Assembly: GCA_014218235.1 (NCBI GenBank)
Contig: CM024757.1
Coordinates: 152,471,371-152,535,370 of the forward strand
Direction of reading: 5' to 3'
DNA from: Colocasia esculenta
Lineage: Eukaryota; Streptophyta; Magnoliopsida; Alismatales; Araceae
DNA length: 64,000 nt
Position numbers and translations under genes: made by a program. Positions 59,852 to 64,000 of this stretch are shown here, piece by piece (position 1 is the stretch's first letter; the number at the start of each line of letters is the position of its first letter). The notes beneath the pieces are model-generated. The model did not search any database, had not been told where the DNA came from, and saw only the letters and a list, made by a program, of their open reading frames with translations.

Positions 59852-60290
59852 TGCTACAGAAGGTCGGCCTTGTCTTCTTACTTTCTCGACCCGTGAGCTC
59901 GAGCAGCATTTCCTTCCCCTTTAGAGAAGTTCATTTCATTTCATCTTTCATTTCCCCTCCTTTTTTTTTCACATTACCATCTCAAGCGCCCTTACGGGTT
60001 TTCGCCGAAGATGGCCCCCTCTTGGCTTTTTTCCGGTACGCCCTTTCGGGTTTTCACGTTGAGGGTGACCCTTTTTTTGCCTAAGGCGCCCTTTCGGTTT
60101 TTCATCCCAGTTGGGTTTGTGGCCTTTTTACCCTTGAATATTCCTTTATTGAGTGATCAAGTCCATCAGGACATCTCTATTTTTAGTCCCTTCTTTTTTT
60201 GTTTGTTTGTTTGTTTTGTCTCTTTTTTTTTTTTTTGAACTTGGGGTCCAGGGTGGACCCCGGGGCATTGGTATGTAATTTGCCATTGAA
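59852..60290. other. Pre-insertion sequence right of F', leading into the hairpin array
   Basis: Before F' entered, 59852 followed 10736. The first 110 bases have no clear match here. From 59962 comes a T-run and a block with GCGCCCTTACGGGTTTTCGC, which is repeated at 60863-61160. At 60243-60261 GGGGTCCA and TGGACCCC form a perfect 8-base stem with a 3-base loop. No gene seen. Confidence 0.6.
59962..60260. repeat. Composite block, copy 1
   Basis: T-run, ACATTAC, then GCGCCCTT.CGGGTTTTCGC, GCCCCCTCT.GCTTTTTTC, CGCCCTTTCGGGTTTTCAC, TTGCCTAAGG, GACATCTCTATTTT and a second T-run. Shared in the same order with 60863-61160, then followed by the hairpin units, so block plus array was duplicated as a ~900-base unit. 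Confidence 0.75.
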
Positions 60291-62129
60291 CTTAGCCTAC
60301 CATTGTGGTTTGTTAGCTAAGGGATTTGGCCTTGGCCTACCATTGCGGTTTTTTGGCCAAAGGGTAAATTGGTCTACCTTATGGGTTTGTTGACCAGGGA
60401 AGAGTATAGCCTATCGTTTTGGTTTTGCTGGCTAAGGGATATGACTTGGTCTACCATGTGTTGTTTGTTGACCAAGGAAAGAACATAGCCTACCTTTTTG
60501 GTTTGCTGGCTAAGGGTTTATCTGCCTGCCATTTTGGCTTGTTGACTAGGAGAGACACAGGTTAGCCTACCATTTGGTTTGCTGGCTAAGGGATAGGGGT
60601 GGGCCTACCATTTCGGTTTGTTGGCTAAGGATTTATCTGGCCTACTATTGTGGTTTTTGGCCAAGAGGGGCAAATATGGCTTAGCCTACTATTTTGGTTT
60701 GCTGGCTAAAGGAAATATAGTTTTAGCCTACCACTGAGGTTTGTTGGCTAACAAGGCATGACTTGATCTACCATTTTGGTTTGTCGACCAGAGGAATATG
60801 GCTCAGCCTACTGTTTCGTTTGCCAGCTGAGAAAGACATGACTTGATAAGTGATTTGATCGATTTTTTTTTTTTACATTACTGACTCTCGCGCCCTTTCG
60901 GGTTTTCGCAGAAGCCGACCCCCTCTAGCTTTTTTCAATGTGCCTTTTTAGGTTTTCACATTGAGAGGTTATCCATTTTTGCCTGAGGTGCCCTTTCGGG
61001 TTTTTATCTCAGTTGGATTTTAGGTCTTTTTGCCCTTGGACACTCCTTTTGGGGAGTGACCAAGTCTGCCGGGACATCTCTATTTTAGTCCCTTTTTTCT
61101 TTTCTTTTCTTATTTTTTTGGAAGCTTGGGATCCGGAGCGGGGCTACGGAACCTTGGGCTAGAGGGATTGCCATTTGGACTTAACCTACCATTACTACGG
61201 AACCTTGGGCTAGAGGATTTGCCATTTGGACTTAACCTACCATTATGGTTTGTTGGCTAAGGAATTTGACCTGTCCTACCATCATGGTTTGTTGACCAAA
61301 AGAGGAATGTAAGTTTGCCTACCATTTTGGTTTGCTGGCTAAAGGATTTAGGTTAGCCTACTATTTTGGTTTGCTGGCTAAAGGATTATGACTCGGTCTA
61401 CCATTTTGGTTGTGTTGACCCAGGAAGGATTTGACTTAGCCTACCTTTTTGGTTTGTTGGCTAAGGGGATTTAGGTTAGCCTACCATTTTGGTTTGCTGG
61501 CTAAATGATTTGACTTGGCCTACCATAGTGGTTTGCTGACCAAGGAAGGGTTTAGCCTACCATTTTGGTTTGCTGGCTAACGGATTTAACTTGGCCTACC
61601 ATGGTGGTTTGATGGCCAAATGAAAGGTTTTAGCCTACCATTTTGGTATGTTGGCTAAGGAAAGGATAGCCTACCATTGAGGTTTACTGGCTGAAGAGGG
61701 GGCATGGCTTAGCCAACCTTATTGGTTTGATGGCTAAGAAGAATATGGCTTGGCCGACCATTTTGGTTTGTTGGCCAAAGGGGTATAGCCTACCACTTTG
61801 GTTTGCTGGCTACGGGATATGACCCAGTCTACCATTTTGGTTTGTCGACTGAAGGAATTTAGGTTAGCCTACCATTTTGGTTTGTTGGCTAAGGATTATG
61901 ACTCGGTCTACCGTTTTGGTTTGTTGACTGAGAAAGGGTTAGCCTATCATTTTGGCTTGCTGGCTAAGAGATTTGACTTGGTCTACCACGACGGTTTGTT
62001 GACCAAGGGAGCTTGGGTTAGTCTACCGTTTTTGGTTTGCTGGCTAAATGTTTGACTTGGCCTACCATGGTGGTTTGTTGACCAAGAGAAACAGTGGACT
62101 TAGCCTACCATTTTGGTTTGCTGGCTAAA
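60291..62129. repeat. Tandem array of about 37 hairpin units (roughly 40 bp each)
   Basis: Each unit reads like TTAGCC-T-ACCA-TTT-TGGT-TTGCT-GGCTAA: an outer stem of 5-7 bases around an inner ACCA/TGGT stem. Fourteen units at 60291-60831 and about 23 at 61211-62129, with composite block copy 2 between. Outer stems come as AGCC/GGCT, GGTC/GACC (60445-60476, 61977-62007), GGCC/GGCC (61591-61619, 61750-61778), CTCAGC/GCTGAG (60802-60831) and CAGTC/GACTG (61825-61851): both arms change together. AGCC and GGYC types tend to alternate. Spacers (AAGGATTTGACT) vary. Open frames across it only translate the repeat. Confidence 0.85.
60863..61160. repeat. Composite block, copy 2
   Basis: Same order of phrases as 59962-60260 with substitutions and small indels. 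It interrupts the hairpin array and is followed by further hairpin units. Confidence 0.75.
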
Positions 62130-62429
62130 GGATTTGACTTGGCCTGGTCGTCTTTGCCCAACAATGTCTCAGTGTAGAACTGACCGATGTAGAACGCTTT
62201 AGAACGGAGCTTTACAAATAGCAGCACTAAGCCCATGCCTTTCTGATGAAGAACACCTTCTTAGAACTTCTGGAAGGCTTCTGGACGATGGAGACTCGTT
62301 CTTCAAGCTTCTATAAGTTTAGAGCATCTGTAGCTCTTTCTAGGGCTTCACGATCCTCTCTTGAACTCTAGGGCACGAAATGATCTTTTGGAGGCGTGTT
62401 GTCCTCTTCCAAAACATGAGAACATGTAG

Positions 62430-62437
62430 TATTTATA
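62430..62437 (-). promoter_or_regulatory. LTR TATA box
   Basis: TATAAATA on the minus strand in GGGGTTATAAATACTAC, the same context as in the copia LTRs at 1322 and 8096. Confidence 0.5.
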
Positions 62438-62539
62438 ACCCCAAAGGATTCCTCAAAGTTTGGAAAGAGTTGGATTTTCATAGGACACTGTTTAGGAAAG
62501 TCCGTATGCAGAAACATCGGAATCAGTCAACTGAAATCT

Positions 62540-62935
62540 TTGGATCGGTCGTCCGATTTTTGAGTTAACTTCAACTGGCGCTTCGGATGGCAAATTGACT
62601 AACAAATCGACTGGCCAATTTGTTGTCTGATTCTAGAGAATTGGTCGCCTGATTTCTTGACTATCTCAGTATCAATCTGTACTAGCTAGGTCGGTCATTT
62701 GATTTTGTCAAATCGGTCGTCCAATCTTTTCTTCACCAATTAGAATCTTGGTCATCAATCGATTGACCTTTTCACCATCAATCGATTGGACAATATATCA
62801 ATCGATTGGTCCATAATCGGTCGACCAAAGTCTCCAAATCGGTCGTCCGATCTCCTAATCTGTCGACACCTTCAGAGCATGTGTCGACACCTCTTGATAA
62901 TTGGTCGACCGATTGACTAAGGTCGGTCGTCTAAT
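62540..62935. repeat. TCGGTCGACCGA / CAATCGATTG palindrome array
   Basis: Words ATCGGTCGTCCGAT, AATCGGTCGACC, TTGGTCGACCGATTG, TCAATCGATTG and TGTGTCGACACC, about fifteen in 400 bases. It mixes words seen separately in the copia LTRs at 435 (TGTGTCGACAC) and 7226 (CAATCGAT). Confidence 0.8.
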
Positions 62936-63424
62936 TGTCTCAATTATGCAGTTCTTCTTCTAGTCTTGTCTTTTCTTTTTGTCCAAGTCTTGGGCTTTGT
63001 AATGTCCACTTCAACTGTGACTTGTGGACACTTCTACTACACACTTAACACACAAATTAGACCATCAAATCACATATAAATAATTCAAACACTTGGGTCA
63101 AGAACATGAATTATTTAGTGTTTTTGTGATTTTCTTAACATGAGTTAAACTTAGTGTTTTTGTGATCTTCAAAATCTTCAGAGTACAACATGTATGATTT
63201 TAAAAATAATCGTTTGTATTGACATAATCAATATTGTTCATAAAATAAAATTTATTCACAGAATATTTTGAATAGAAATTAGATTATAAATTAAGGTAGT
63301 ATATTGACAAATTACTTTGAACAAAAATTAGATCATGAATTAAGGTAATATGGTCATTAATCATTAATACCCAAATTGTAAATTATTTAATCATAGGAAT
63401 AATACAATATGGTGCACATAAGTT

Positions 63425-63645
63425 AATGACTTGTTTATTTGAATACATGTCGTATAATGAAGTACTTATTCATATATGATGAAGTGTTTCTTCGTATATG
63501 ATGAAATGAACCTTCGCATATGACGAAATGTTTCTTCATATATGACGAAGTGAGCTTCACATATGATGAAGTGACTCTTCTTGTGTGACGAGTTGTTTGG
63601 TCATATATGACGAAGTGTCTATTCATAATCAATGAAGTGTGCAAT
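63425..63645. repeat. TTCGTATATGATGAAG array
   Basis: About eight units of ~25 bases built on TTC(A/G)(T/C)ATATGA(T/C)GAA(G/A)TG. The same word occurs at 8815-9055 in the solo copia LTR. Confidence 0.85.
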
Positions 63646-64000
63646 GTGATAAATAGATAAGGGTAATGATTGAGTAATTTACCATATTCTTATCATCAAA
63701 ACTTTGAAGACTTTATTTTCATTGAGTATTATTATTTTGTCATCACAAAACTATTAAAGTCATATCATTATTTGATTTGTGAAGATACATATATGTTTCA
63801 ACATTGCCCTTTTCGTCATACACGTTCCAATAGATAGGTTCTAGAAATGGAAAAGTATCTACAGTAGCCTTTAACCGAAATTGAATTGGGTCTTCGATGA
63901 GATCTACATGGATCTAAACAGAACTTCAATAAATCGTATACAGTGCTATTGAAATGCAAAATACTATGAAAATAGAATCAAAGGGGATTGTGAGTGGGCA

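Larger units (their letters stand above)
62130..64000 (-). mobile_element. Copia-type LTR region, borders not found
   Basis: In minus-strand order there is AT-rich sequence (63700-62940), palindrome words (62540-62935), a TATA box (62430-62437) and a leader without genes. This is the layout of the copia LTRs at 435 and 7226. No TG/CA border, primer site or TSD could be found; the LTR probably extends beyond 64000. 63646-64000 shows nothing I can name. Confidence 0.5.

Noticed and set aside
61798..62055. Open frame of 85 codons with repeated LAYHFGLLAK-like residues
   Set aside because: It is a direct translation of the hairpin array; the unit length is not kept to multiples of three, and no start context or domain is present.
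60291..62129. CRISPR-like appearance (regular repeats with variable spacers)
   Set aside because: Repeats are imperfect, spacers are related to each other, and the setting is a plant nuclear genome with no cas genes.

Overview
The window looks like intergenic heterochromatin of a seed plant, most likely an angiosperm with a sizeable genome. I found no cellular gene. Nearly every base can be assigned to LTR retrotransposons or to repeats they carry: Ty1/copia of the Sirevirus style, Ty3/gypsy chromoviruses of the Tekay/Del style, and one Cassandra TRIM element with 5S-like LTRs. Primer-binding sites matching initiator tRNA-Met (TGGTATCAGAGC) and 5-bp target-site duplications (TSDs) support this. 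The genus cannot be told from the sequence.

Layout. 1-10736 is a copia zone: an inverted (head-to-head) LTR pair (1-208 plus strand, 435-2093 minus strand), a gag-only Sirevirus-like element (2236-6954, TSD ATAAA), a 2.06-kb solo LTR (7226-9281, TSD AGGGG) and older LTR debris. From 10737 to 59846 runs one solo gypsy LTR (here F', TSD TCTCC), blown up from about 3.5 kb to 49 kb by later insertions. Inside it lies solo LTR C' (11392-53752, TSD GGAGG). C' holds a Cassandra element (11509-12486, TSD GAGAG), chromovirus B (13508-51256, TSD CCCTC/CCCTT) and solo LTR D (52284-53737, TSD GCGAG). B is split by solo LTR A2 (19595-22647) and complete element C2 (22653-31815), which sit side by side and share the same GGTGG duplication. 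B is also split by complete element A1 (34645-49802, TSD AATAC), whose 5' LTR carries solo LTR F1 (35133-39046, TSD CTTTG). F' also holds solo LTR A3 (53830-57085, TSD CTTCC). Nesting reaches five levels (F' > C' > B > A1 > F1).

59852-64000 continues the pre-insertion chromosome: a tandem array of about 37 hairpin units of roughly 40 bp (60291-62129), then a minus-strand copia-type LTR with TATA box and palindromes.

Coding content is retroelement gag and pol only. A1 is the youngest, with a 542-codon gag-protease frame but three breaks in pol. B and C2 are pseudogenes with many stops.

The most notable signals are the hairpin array, whose outer stems change on both sides together, and the fact that most LTR families here, copia and gypsy alike, carry their own array of short palindromic, CpG-containing words. 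Three copia LTRs share their U5 end but have different palindrome arrays, as if the arrays were exchangeable modules.
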